Origin: Chryseobacterium sp. LAM-KRS1
Lineage (GTDB): Bacteria > Bacteroidota > Bacteroidia > Flavobacteriales > Weeksellaceae
Length of the DNA stretch: 64,000 nucleotides
Assembly (NCBI RefSeq): GCF_013184525.1
Contig: NZ_JAAOIZ010000005.1
Span: forward strand, 124,001-188,000
Reading direction: 5' to 3'
Shown: in pieces, positions 25,527 to 33,129 of the stretch
Numbering within the stretch: the first letter of the stretch is position 1
Layout of the letters: the number at the start of each line of letters is the position of its first letter
Translations under genes and position numbers: made by a program
Notes under the pieces: model-generated
Told to the model about the DNA's origin: nothing
What the model saw: only the letters and a program-made list of their open reading frames with translations
Databases searched by the model: none

Positions 25527-26382
25527 ATGGAGTGGAAATTCCGGCTGATTGCTTTTTGAACGCCAGAGGTGAAAGCCCCGTTACCCTTTTGAAAAAGCTA
25601 CTGAAATAAGCAACATCTTCATATCCTAATTCATAAGCAATTTCTTTGGCTGAGCTGTTGGTAAAGAGCAGTAATCTTTTAGCTTCCAGTATAATCCTTT
25701 GCTGAATGATTTCAGAGGGAGTTCCGTTATTATAGAGATTAAAAAGATTGGAAAGGGTTTTGGGAGACTTATGAAGCTGATCTGCATAAAACTTTACGGA
25801 ATGTTCCGACTTATAATTCTTTTCGACCAGTAAACTGAATTGCCGGATAATATCCAGTTTTTGTTCAGGAAATTGATCTGCAACAAATTGTTTTTTTGCC
25901 GACCGTGTAATCAGGATGATCAGGCGCTTCAACAGCATCCGGAGCATGTCCTCCTGGATATCATCTACATCCTGGAATTCCTCAATAAAAATACGCAGTA
26001 GCAAAGTGAGTTTATCACGGACCTGATCCTCCACGGAAACAAACATACTTTGAGACAAACCATAAAAAAGAAATCCTACACACCCTACTTCCGAATCATG
26101 ACTTTCAATGCAGTAGAAATCTTTATTAAACTGCCATACGATGATTTGTGAATTGTCGGGAAAATCAAATGACTGATTGACCATTAAGCAAAGTATGCTG
26201 CCTGATTTGAATAGATAGGATATTTTATCTATTGTAATAAAAATGTCCGGACCCTGGTTCCATGCCAATGTCAGAAATTTGTCTTTACGGTCTTTTCCGT
26301 AGAAAACCCTGTCAAATTTTTCTTCATGGACAAGAAGCCGGCAAGCTGCTTCCGTCTGTTTATTATAGAAATTATAGATCAT
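25525..26382 (-). CDS. AraC-family transcriptional regulator
   Basis: A 285-residue regulator with a poorly defined N-terminal region containing an acidic stretch (EEFQDVDDIQEDML) and two C-terminal AraC helix-turn-helix units (SVKFYADQLHKSPKTLSNLF and SAKEIAYELGYEDVAYFSSFFKRVTGLSP). It is divergent from the AhpD-like gene (152-bp gap), which makes that gene a candidate target. Confidence 0.9.
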   Translation of the reverse strand: MIYNFYNKQTEAACRLLVHEEKFDRVFYGKDRKDKFLTLAWNQGPDIFITIDKISYLFKSGSILCLMVNQSFDFPDNSQIIVWQFNKDFYCIESHDSEVGCVGFLFYGLSQSMFVSVEDQVRDKLTLLLRIFIEEFQDVDDIQEDMLRMLLKRLIILITRSAKKQFVADQFPEQKLDIIRQFSLLVEKNYKSEHSVKFYADQLHKSPKTLSNLFNLYNNGTPSEIIQQRIILEAKRLLLFTNSSAKEIAYELGYEDVAYFSSFFKRVTGLSPLAFKKQSAGISTP

Positions 26383-26534
26383 CTTTTATCTCACTAATTT
26401 TTAATAAAAGTCTTATTTGAACAAATGTATCATTTGGAAAGGGAAAAAAGCATACATCTTCGGGAAATTGTTCTATTTTTTTGAGGTTAGGGATCACTGA
26501 ACTTTGTCGTATTAATTTTAAACAACAATTACAA

Positions 26535-27068
26535 ATGGAAAATTTTCAGATTCCTCAAAAAGAGCAGCTTTCAGAAGCAAATCAAAATATTTTTAACCAA
26601 TTAGAAAAAGGGGTTGGCTTTGTTCCTAATCTGTATGCAACTTTTGCACATTCGGAAAATGGACTTGCCACTTACCTCGCCTTGCAAAATGCCAAGTCAT
26701 CCTTAAAAGCAAAAGAAAAAGAAGTAGTGAACCTTATTGTCAGCCAGTATAACAATTGCCTGTATTGTTTAAGTGCTCACACTGCTATTGCAAAGCTGAA
26801 CGGATTTGATGATGATCAGATCCTTGAAATCAGAAAAGCAAAAATATCTTTTGATTCAAAACTCAATTCCTTAGGGCAACTGGTTTATGAGGCAGTAAGC
26901 AATAAGGGTGAGATTTCTGAGGAGACAAAAAATCAGTTTTTCAATGAAGGATATACCGAAGGCCATTTGGTAGATGTGATTATTGCGATCGGTGATAAAA
27001 CAATAACCAATTACTTGTTTGCAGCTACAAAAATTCCCGTAGACTGGCCATTAGCTCAGGAACTGTAA
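26535..27068 (+). CDS. AhpD-like / carboxymuconolactone decarboxylase family enzyme
   Basis: A 177-residue all-helical protein of the CMD/AhpD superfamily. The redox site Cys75-x2-Cys78-x3-His82 lies in YNNCLYCLSAHTAIAKLNG. The N-terminal PQKEQLSEANQNIFNQLEKGVGFVPNLY is the standard lead-in for peroxidase-related members. It probably acts as a thiol-dependent peroxide or alkylhydroperoxide reductase. The start at 26535 (MENFQIPQ) is preferred over an upstream in-frame GTG/ATG-type extension at 26481, which overlaps the promoter. GAACTTTG at 26499-26506 is a -7 candidate with one mismatch. Confidence 0.9.
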   Translation: MENFQIPQKEQLSEANQNIFNQLEKGVGFVPNLYATFAHSENGLATYLALQNAKSSLKAKEKEVVNLIVSQYNNCLYCLSAHTAIAKLNGFDDDQILEIRKAKISFDSKLNSLGQLVYEAVSNKGEISEETKNQFFNEGYTEGHLVDVIIAIGDKTITNYLFAATKIPVDWPLAQEL

Positions 27069-27075
27069 ATAATTA

Positions 27076-27109
27076 CAAAAGGCAATCTCAAAAAGGGATT
27101 GCCTTTTTA
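27076..27109. terminator. Bidirectional terminator between AhpD-like and LysR genes
   Basis: Stem GGCAATC/GATTGCC (27081-27103) is flanked by A4 and T5. It overlaps the last codons of the reverse LysR gene and serves both convergent genes. Confidence 0.85.
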
Positions 27110-27972
27110 TTACCTGTTGCATACATCCCGATAAAAGATTCCAAAGCTTGGGATTTGGGAATGCTTTTCAGGTAGATGAGAGAAGTAGATATGGTATTGA
27201 TCTCCTTACTGAGCTTAAAGGTTTTCAATTTCCTGCCACCGTAATACTGTTCAATCAGCTCAAGCGGAAGCAAGGTAATTCCCAGGCCTGCTTCAACGAA
27301 ATTAATGATCCCTTCAATAGAATTCATTACCATGCTCTTGTATTGTATCACTCCCCTTGCATTGAGCAAAGTTTCAAGCCTTGCCCTGTAAACGCAACCC
27401 TGGTCAAAAACAACAATATTCAGATTGTCCTTTTTAAGAATTTGATTGACTGATCTTTCATCCAGAGAAGTCACAATAACCAGCTCATCCTGCTTGATGT
27501 GGATCTGCTCGAGTTGTGCGGAATGAATAGGTGCAGAAACAAACGCCGCATCCAGCTTATAATTCAGAACATCATCAATAAGCTTTGAGCGGGTGTCCGA
27601 TTTAAATTCCAGCTGGACATGAGGATAAGCATTCATAAAACCCGAAAGAATTTCCGGGGCTTTAAATACCAGTGTTGTCTCTATACATCCTATGCACAGG
27701 TTCCCTCCTATCTGATCAGAATTTTTAATTTCCCTTTTGGCTTCTTCTATGGTATTTGAAATCTTACGGGCATATTGAATAAATGCATGTCCGGCCGTGG
27801 TTAAAGAAACTTTTCTGGAAGTACGCGTAAAAAGCTGAGCTTCCAGTTCTTCTTCGAGCGTTTTTATTCTTGCGGTAACATTGGATTGTACGGTACACAT
27901 AACTTCCGCAGCTTTTGTAAAACTGCCGGAAGCAGCTACTGCTTCAAATATTTTTAAATCATTTAAATTCAT
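27088..27972 (-). CDS. LysR-family transcriptional regulator
   Basis: A 294-residue LTTR. The N-terminal winged helix is standard (LKIFEAVAASGSFTKAAEVMCTVQSNVTARIKTLEEEL), followed by a periplasmic-binding-like effector domain from about residue 90. It is divergent from an alpha/beta hydrolase gene, and the 95-bp gap contains ATC-N9-GAT, the classic LTTR box. It probably regulates the hydrolase and itself. Confidence 0.92.
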   Translation of the reverse strand: MNLNDLKIFEAVAASGSFTKAAEVMCTVQSNVTARIKTLEEELEAQLFTRTSRKVSLTTAGHAFIQYARKISNTIEEAKREIKNSDQIGGNLCIGCIETTLVFKAPEILSGFMNAYPHVQLEFKSDTRSKLIDDVLNYKLDAAFVSAPIHSAQLEQIHIKQDELVIVTSLDERSVNQILKKDNLNIVVFDQGCVYRARLETLLNARGVIQYKSMVMNSIEGIINFVEAGLGITLLPLELIEQYYGGRKLKTFKLSKEINTISTSLIYLKSIPKSQALESFIGMYATGNKKAIPF

Positions 27973-27974
27973 GT

Positions 27975-28001
27975 ATCATTTTTTATGATTATTCATATCA
28001 T
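27975..28001. promoter_or_regulatory. LysR-type operator
   Basis: ATCAT-N5-ATGAT (27975-27989) fits the LTTR consensus ATC-N9-GAT. It overlaps a second dyad, ATGAT-N7-ATCAT (27985-28001). The pair lies 3 bases past the LysR start codon and about 35 bases upstream of the hydrolase -7 element. Confidence 0.55.
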
Positions 28002-28034
28002 AATTAATCGTTTTATGTAATCAAATGTATGGCG

Positions 28035-28042
28035 TAATTTTG
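28035..28042 (+). promoter_or_regulatory. -7 promoter element for the hydrolase gene
   Basis: TAATTTTG is a perfect TAnnTTTG match 26 bases before the hydrolase start. No -33 TTG is seen, which fits activation from the LysR box upstream. Confidence 0.5.
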
Positions 28043-28067
28043 AAATAACAAAAAAATAAAAACAATT

Positions 28068-28934
28068 ATGAACCCAACCATTTATTACAACAATACAGAC
28101 GTTGATGGTCTGAATATTTTTTACCGTGAATCCGGACCTGAAGATGCTCCTGTTCTTTTGCTTCTTCATGGATTTCCTACTTCTTCACATATGTTCCGCA
28201 ACCTGATTCCTAAGCTGAATGATCAATATCATATCATTGCCCCGGATCTACCGGGTTTCGGGTTTAGTGATGCTCCGGATTCTGACCACTTCAGCTATAC
28301 GTTTGATAATCTTGCCAGGATAATGCAGGGATTTATTGATAGATTGGAATTAAAAAGATTTGCCCTTTATATTTTTGATTATGGTGCTCCTACCGGTCTT
28401 AGGTTAGCTTTAGCCAATCCCGAAAAAATAACGGGAATTATTTCTCAGAATGGGAATGCCTATGAAGAAGGCCTTAGTGACAGCTGGAGTTCGATAAGAA
28501 AATACTGGGAAGATCCCACTCCGGAAAACCGTAAGCTCTTAAGTGATTTTACTTCTGAAAAGATGACCAAATTCCAGTACCAGGAAGGCGTTAAGGATCT
28601 TTCGCTTATCGCCCCTGAATCTTATGCTCTGGATCAGCATTTTCTGGACCGCCCGGGAATGAATGATATTCAGATTGACCTGATGCTTGATTACCGGACT
28701 AATGTGGCACTATATCCTGAATTTCAGGCATATTTCAGAAAATACCAGCCCCGGTTCCTGGCTGCATGGGGAAAATATGATCCTTTCTTTTTGCCTCCGG
28801 GAGCGGATGCTTACAAAAAAGATATTCCGGATGCTATTGTAAAATTTTATGAAACCGGACATTTCGCACTGGAAACCCATACAGAAGAAATAAGTAATGA
28901 CATCAGAGAGTTTTTAAATGACCTGCCTTCGTAA
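28068..28934 (+). CDS. Alpha/beta hydrolase (epoxide hydrolase / haloalkane dehalogenase-like)
   Basis: A 288-residue alpha/beta hydrolase. The oxyanion-hole motif is LLHGFPTSSHMF. The nucleophile elbow is IFDYGAPTG, so the nucleophile is Asp as in epoxide hydrolases and haloalkane dehalogenases rather than Ser. The catalytic His is in FYETGHFALETH. The middle cap region (SWSSIRKYWEDPTPENRK...) is helical. It is cytosolic, with no signal peptide. Control by the divergent LysR protein is likely. The substrate cannot be told from sequence alone. Confidence 0.9.
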   Translation: MNPTIYYNNTDVDGLNIFYRESGPEDAPVLLLLHGFPTSSHMFRNLIPKLNDQYHIIAPDLPGFGFSDAPDSDHFSYTFDNLARIMQGFIDRLELKRFALYIFDYGAPTGLRLALANPEKITGIISQNGNAYEEGLSDSWSSIRKYWEDPTPENRKLLSDFTSEKMTKFQYQEGVKDLSLIAPESYALDQHFLDRPGMNDIQIDLMLDYRTNVALYPEFQAYFRKYQPRFLAAWGKYDPFFLPPGADAYKKDIPDAIVKFYETGHFALETHTEEISNDIREFLNDLPS

Positions 28935-28953
28935 GCCTGGAATATTGTATTCA

Positions 28954-28994
28954 TAAAAAATGTCCGGTCATTCATCTGGCCAGACATTTTTTAA
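28954..28994. terminator. Terminator between hydrolase and thiolase genes
   Basis: Arms AAAAATGTC/GACATTTTT extend inward with one mismatch. It lies 20-60 bases after the hydrolase stop and just before the convergent thiolase stop. Confidence 0.7.
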
Positions 28995-29015
28995 TGGAAA
29001 TTAAAAATACATTAG

Positions 29016-30194
29016 CTATATATTCATATTTTCGATAACCATAGCGGAAGCTCCGCCGCCGCCATTACAAATGGCAGCTACACCATATTTCCCCTTTTCC
29101 TGTTGAAGGACATTGACAAGCGTCACAAGAATTCTGGCTCCGGAAGCTCCTATCGGATGTCCGATGGCTACTGCGCCGCCATATACATTCACTTTTTCAC
29201 GATCAAAACCTAAGATCTTCTGATTGGAAAGTACAACTGAGGCATAAGCTTCATTGATCTCAAAATAATCTACTGCCGAAAGGTCAAGATTGGCACTTAA
29301 AAGAGCTTTTGGAATAGCAAGAGCCGGAGATGTTGTAAACCATTCCGGTGCCTGGGCGGCATCTGCATAACCGATAATTTTGGCAAGCGGTTTCAGCTGG
29401 TATTTTTCTACAGCTTCTGCCGAAGCGAGAATCAAAGCTGCGGCACCGTCATTCAGATTACTGGAGTTGGCCGCGGTAAGCAATCCGTCCGGTTCAAAAA
29501 CAGGCTTCAGCTGAGCCATTTTTTCAGGAATAAGCTTAAAAATATCTTCATCTTTATCGATGGTAATGGTTTCTTTTCCTTTAGTGAATTCTACAGGAAC
29601 AATTTCATTTTTAAATTTCCCTTGCGCAGTTGCGTTTTGTGATTTCTGATAAGAAGACAATGCATAATCATCCAGTTCCTGCCGGGTATGTCCATATTTT
29701 TTAATTCCCAGCTCTGCCGCACTTCCCATATGGAAATTATGGTAAACGTCCCATAAACCGTCTTTAGTCATCCCATCAGTAAGGGTAAGATCTCCTAATT
29801 TTTTTCCGTTTCTTATGAAGGCATAATGGGGTGTATTGCTCATACTTTCCATTCCGCCTGTTACGATGAGATGTTCAAGGCCTGTCTGGATTTGCTGTGC
29901 TCCCAATGAAGTTGCCTTCATTCCTGAAGCACATACCTTATTGATGGTTGTGGCATCTTTATCATACGGGATATCAGCAAAAATAGCAGCTTGTCTTGCC
30001 GGAGCCTGTCCTACTCCTGCACTCAGTACATTTCCCATATAAACACTGTCCAGTAATTCCGGTTCCAGAGAAATGTTTTTATAAGCTTCCCGAATGGCCA
30101 GAGCGCCCAGCTGTGTGGCTGTAAAAGTGGACAGATTCCCAAGTAATCCTCCGACGGGAGTACGTTTTGCTGATACAATGAATACTTCTTTCAT
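29016..30194 (-). CDS. Acetyl-CoA C-acyltransferase (thiolase)
   Basis: A 392-residue thiolase, which condenses or cleaves acyl-CoA units. The nucleophilic Cys is in NKVCASGMKA (about residue 87). The second half holds AIGHPIGASGARIL (His) and AAICNGGGGASAMVIE (second Cys). It may act in acetoacetyl-CoA formation or fatty-acid oxidation; sequence alone does not decide. It lies 35 bp downstream of a drug exporter gene on the same strand, an unusual partner for a thiolase. Confidence 0.93.
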   Translation of the reverse strand: MKEVFIVSAKRTPVGGLLGNLSTFTATQLGALAIREAYKNISLEPELLDSVYMGNVLSAGVGQAPARQAAIFADIPYDKDATTINKVCASGMKATSLGAQQIQTGLEHLIVTGGMESMSNTPHYAFIRNGKKLGDLTLTDGMTKDGLWDVYHNFHMGSAAELGIKKYGHTRQELDDYALSSYQKSQNATAQGKFKNEIVPVEFTKGKETITIDKDEDIFKLIPEKMAQLKPVFEPDGLLTAANSSNLNDGAAALILASAEAVEKYQLKPLAKIIGYADAAQAPEWFTTSPALAIPKALLSANLDLSAVDYFEINEAYASVVLSNQKILGFDREKVNVYGGAVAIGHPIGASGARILVTLVNVLQQEKGKYGVAAICNGGGGASAMVIENMNI

Positions 30195-30229
30195 GATATT
30201 GATTTTATTATATTTTATATGATTCTGTT

Positions 30230-31771
30230 TTAATGGTCTGCTGATACGATTACTATTTTTTTATTCTTATTCCTCTTCAGGAAAAATAATAATAAAGGTA
30301 AGACAAATATAAATGCCAGACCAATAACCATATAGGCATCGATATAGCTTAAAAAAAATGATTGTTTCACCACGATTTTTTCCATCAGACCTATTGCTTT
30401 TTGCTGTGCTTCAGGAAAACCGAATCCCTTGCTCTGAAAAAGTGAAGTATAGGTTTGAAGACGATCCATTACCGAACGGTTATCCGGAGTAAGGTTGGAG
30501 ATAAGGTCGGTACGGTGAAGGGCAACCCTTCTTGCGATATATGTATTGATAATGGATATTCCAAATGAACCACCCAACTGGCGCATCATGTTGTTAATAG
30601 CGGTTCCCTGGGGCATATCTTCAGCTTTTAAAGAAGAAACGGCAAGTGATGCAAGCGGAACGGTAAGTAAAGCCATTCCCAGTGCTCTGAATATAAGATT
30701 AATGGAAATTGTAGCAAAAGAAACATCCAGGTTTACCTGTGCCATAGACCAGTTAAAATAAATAAAACAACAAAAACCAAGCAATACCACCAAGGCAGGA
30801 GGAACTCCTTTTTGCAAAACTTTCCCGGTAATGATCAGCGCAAATACGGCAATAATGGAACCCGGAAGCAGTAGAAGACCAGCCTGAGCCGGGTTGAATC
30901 CTAAAAAGCGTTGTGCCAGTACAGGAGTGAGGTAAATGGAAGTAAACATGCCAATCCCGGTTATAAAGGTAAGTATGGCAGAGATACTGAGTGAAGGATG
31001 CTTAAGAACCGATAGTTTTACCACGGGATGTGGTATGGTGAGCTCCCTGTGAACGAAAAGAACGAGTGAAAGGACAGCTGCTACAGTGAGGAAAATAATA
31101 TAACGGGCAGCAAACCAGTCTTCCGTTTCCCCACGCTCCAAAACCGTTTGTAAAGAGCCGATACCAATAATTAAGAGAATAATTCCTGGCCAGTCGATCT
31201 TTTTAACCTTTTGCCGGGTCGGAGATTCGGGTAATAATTTTAAACATAGAATAGCGGCCAGTATTCCTAAAGGAATGTTGATGTAAAAGATCCATCGCCA
31301 TGAAAAGTTATCCGTAATAAATCCACCGAGTGTAGGCCCGATCGTTGGTCCTATGAAAACCCCGATCCCAAATAAAGCGCTGGCAATATTCTGCTTTTCT
31401 TTTGGAAAACACTCGTATACAACCATGGCAGATACCGATAATAACGCTCCACCTCCTATCCCCTGCAGAAACCGGAACATGACGAGTTCCCAGAGGTTTG
31501 TGGAGTTGCCGCACATAAAAGAACAAAAGGTAAACAGGATAATAGAGCCGATGTAATAATTCCGCCGGCCAAGGTTATTAACCAGAAAGCTGGTCATCGG
31601 AATAATAATAACGTTGGCAATTCCATAAGCTGTAACCACCCAGGAAATATCTTCTAATGTTGCCCCCAGGTTTCCGCTCATATAATTGAGGGCAACATTT
31701 ACTATGGAAGTGTCTATAAGCTCCATAATGGCTGCGGAGATTACCGTGATAATAAGAATGATTCTTTTCAT
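30230..31771 (-). CDS. DHA2-family MFS multidrug exporter (EmrB-like)
   Basis: A 513-residue protein with 14 predicted helices. The first helix region reads MELIDTSIVNVALNYMSGNLGA, the DHA2 signature. GIGGGALLSVSAMVVYECFP and LFGIGVFIGPTIGPTLGGFI correspond to the antiporter motifs. A typical EmrA adaptor gene is not next to it; the next upstream gene is an RND adaptor behind a terminator. Its promoter region carries two TetR-type palindromes, so drug-inducible derepression is likely. Confidence 0.92.
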   Translation of the reverse strand: MKRIILIITVISAAIMELIDTSIVNVALNYMSGNLGATLEDISWVVTAYGIANVIIIPMTSFLVNNLGRRNYYIGSIILFTFCSFMCGNSTNLWELVMFRFLQGIGGGALLSVSAMVVYECFPKEKQNIASALFGIGVFIGPTIGPTLGGFITDNFSWRWIFYINIPLGILAAILCLKLLPESPTRQKVKKIDWPGIILLIIGIGSLQTVLERGETEDWFAARYIIFLTVAAVLSLVLFVHRELTIPHPVVKLSVLKHPSLSISAILTFITGIGMFTSIYLTPVLAQRFLGFNPAQAGLLLLPGSIIAVFALIITGKVLQKGVPPALVVLLGFCCFIYFNWSMAQVNLDVSFATISINLIFRALGMALLTVPLASLAVSSLKAEDMPQGTAINNMMRQLGGSFGISIINTYIARRVALHRTDLISNLTPDNRSVMDRLQTYTSLFQSKGFGFPEAQQKAIGLMEKIVVKQSFFLSYIDAYMVIGLAFIFVLPLLLFFLKRNKNKKIVIVSADH

Positions 31772-31786
31772 AGCATTTTACTATTT

Positions 31787-31806
31787 AATATACCGATCGG
31801 TATATT
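31787..31806. promoter_or_regulatory. TetR-type operator 1
   Basis: A perfect 20-bp palindrome, AATATACCGATCGGTATATT, lies 15 bases upstream of the exporter start, within its leader. The core TATACCGATCGGTATA is typical of TetR/AcrR-family operators. Confidence 0.75.
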
Positions 31807-31880
31807 TTGAATTAAAAAATTTTATGGCTGAAACAAAAGGAATAACCCGCCTTTAATTCAGTAGTTCCATTTTTAAATGG

Positions 31881-31888
31881 CAAAGATA
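31881..31888 (-). promoter_or_regulatory. -7 promoter element of the exporter gene
   Basis: TATCTTTG on the reverse strand is a perfect TAnnTTTG match. Operator 2 begins 2 bases upstream and covers the -33 region. The leader is about 105 bases. Confidence 0.6.
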
Positions 31889-31890
31889 TA

Positions 31891-31920
31891 AAATAAATAT
31901 ACCAATCGGTATATTTATTT
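31891..31920. promoter_or_regulatory. TetR-type operator 2
   Basis: A 30-bp dyad with 15-bp arms and a single mismatched pair near the centre shares the core TATACC..CGGTATA with operator 1. The centres are 109 bp apart. Binding here would block the -33 region of the exporter promoter. Confidence 0.75.
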
Positions 31921-31934
31921 TCGGAATCATAAAA

Positions 31935-31960
31935 AAGCCGTTCAAACGGTTGAACGGCTT
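31935..31960 (-). terminator. Terminator of the RND metal-efflux operon
   Basis: Stem AAGCCGTTCA/TGAACGGCTT is followed on the reverse strand by T6, 14 bases after the adaptor gene stop. Confidence 0.88.
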
Positions 31961-31973
31961 TGTGCTAAAATGA

Positions 31974-33122
31974 TTATTCTGCTTTATTTTTAAGGATCAT
32001 CAGGAGATCGTAAGCTCCTTTTTGTACCAGTCTTCTATTTTTTAACGATTCAGATTTGAGAATTTCCGTAAATCCGTTATCTGAAATTCCTGTGATTACG
32101 GGAATCATTTTATACCGGTGATTTCCAAGGTCTTCAAAGATATAGTTCTTATTTTCAAATGATACTATAGATTCGCCGGGTAAGCCGGTCGTATTTCTAC
32201 CACTAATGCTTACTTCTGCATTGATGTACATTCCGCGCACAAACTCTGTGTTGGATGCGGACAATTTGGCTATAGCTACCGATGATCCTCCATTTTCGAT
32301 ATTGGGAACAAGGCTTATAATTTTGGCAGGATATTTCTGGTCCGGGTTCTGATTATTATACACCAGGATCTCCTGCCCGGTTTTTATATCATTTACATCA
32401 TTTTCAAATACTTTTAATTCCAATAACAGACCAGCAGGGTCAATCAGTTCAAATAAGGTATCGGAAGGATTGATATACTGACCATTATTAACCCATATTT
32501 TACTTACAAAACCGCTAAAAGGGGCATAAATGCTTATTCTGCTTTTAATATTTCCGGAATTTAGTCCTTTCGCATTGATGCCTATGATCCTGAGTTTTTC
32601 TTCCAGTCCCTTCAATGTAGCGTTCAGTGTGGAATAATCCGCCTGGGCGGTCTGTAATGTTTTGTCACTACTGGCTTTGCTGGTGTTGAGGTCTTTTTGC
32701 CTGTTGAAGTTCAATCTTGCTGATTCAAGCTGGGCCTTTGTAACGAGATAATCTTGCTGAAGCTGTATGAACTGAGGATCTTCTACTACAGCCAGTACCT
32801 GTCCTTTTCTGAAATGACTCCCGTTAATAACATTGATCGATTTTATATGCCCTCCCATAATACTGGAAAGAGAACTGATATGAGACGGAGCTATGTCTGC
32901 TTTTCCGTTCAGCCGTACCGTTTTTTCCATGATCCTGTTTTGAATACCTGTCAAGGTAAGCCCTGTAATTTTGATCTGCTGATCACTTAACTGAACGATA
33001 TTCTGGTTTTTTGATGCCAGTTTTTTATTTTCATAGACTGTGGTTTCCTCTTTCTTTCCCGAACATGAGGTTAAAAATAAGGCCGCAACAATGATGTATA
33101 ATGATGATTTTCTGAAATACAT
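31974..33122 (-). CDS. RND efflux periplasmic adaptor (CusB/CzcB-like)
   Basis: A 382-residue membrane-fusion lipoprotein (lipobox LTSC, Cys20). It has the lipoyl half motifs MGGHIKSINVINGSHFRKGQVLAVVEDP and ISIYAPFSGFVSKIWVNNG, a helical hairpin between them (QQDYLVTKAQLESARLNFNRQKDL), and a barrel domain with the VPNIENG...VAIAKL segment. It pairs with the fused CusA-TolC protein encoded 7 bp upstream and would complete the pump. Its gene is the last of the operon, followed by a terminator. Confidence 0.92.
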   Translation of the reverse strand: MYFRKSSLYIIVAALFLTSCSGKKEETTVYENKKLASKNQNIVQLSDQQIKITGLTLTGIQNRIMEKTVRLNGKADIAPSHISSLSSIMGGHIKSINVINGSHFRKGQVLAVVEDPQFIQLQQDYLVTKAQLESARLNFNRQKDLNTSKASSDKTLQTAQADYSTLNATLKGLEEKLRIIGINAKGLNSGNIKSRISIYAPFSGFVSKIWVNNGQYINPSDTLFELIDPAGLLLELKVFENDVNDIKTGQEILVYNNQNPDQKYPAKIISLVPNIENGGSSVAIAKLSASNTEFVRGMYINAEVSISGRNTTGLPGESIVSFENKNYIFEDLGNHRYKMIPVITGISDNGFTEILKSESLKNRRLVQKGAYDLLMILKNKAE

Positions 33123-33129
33123 GATATTA

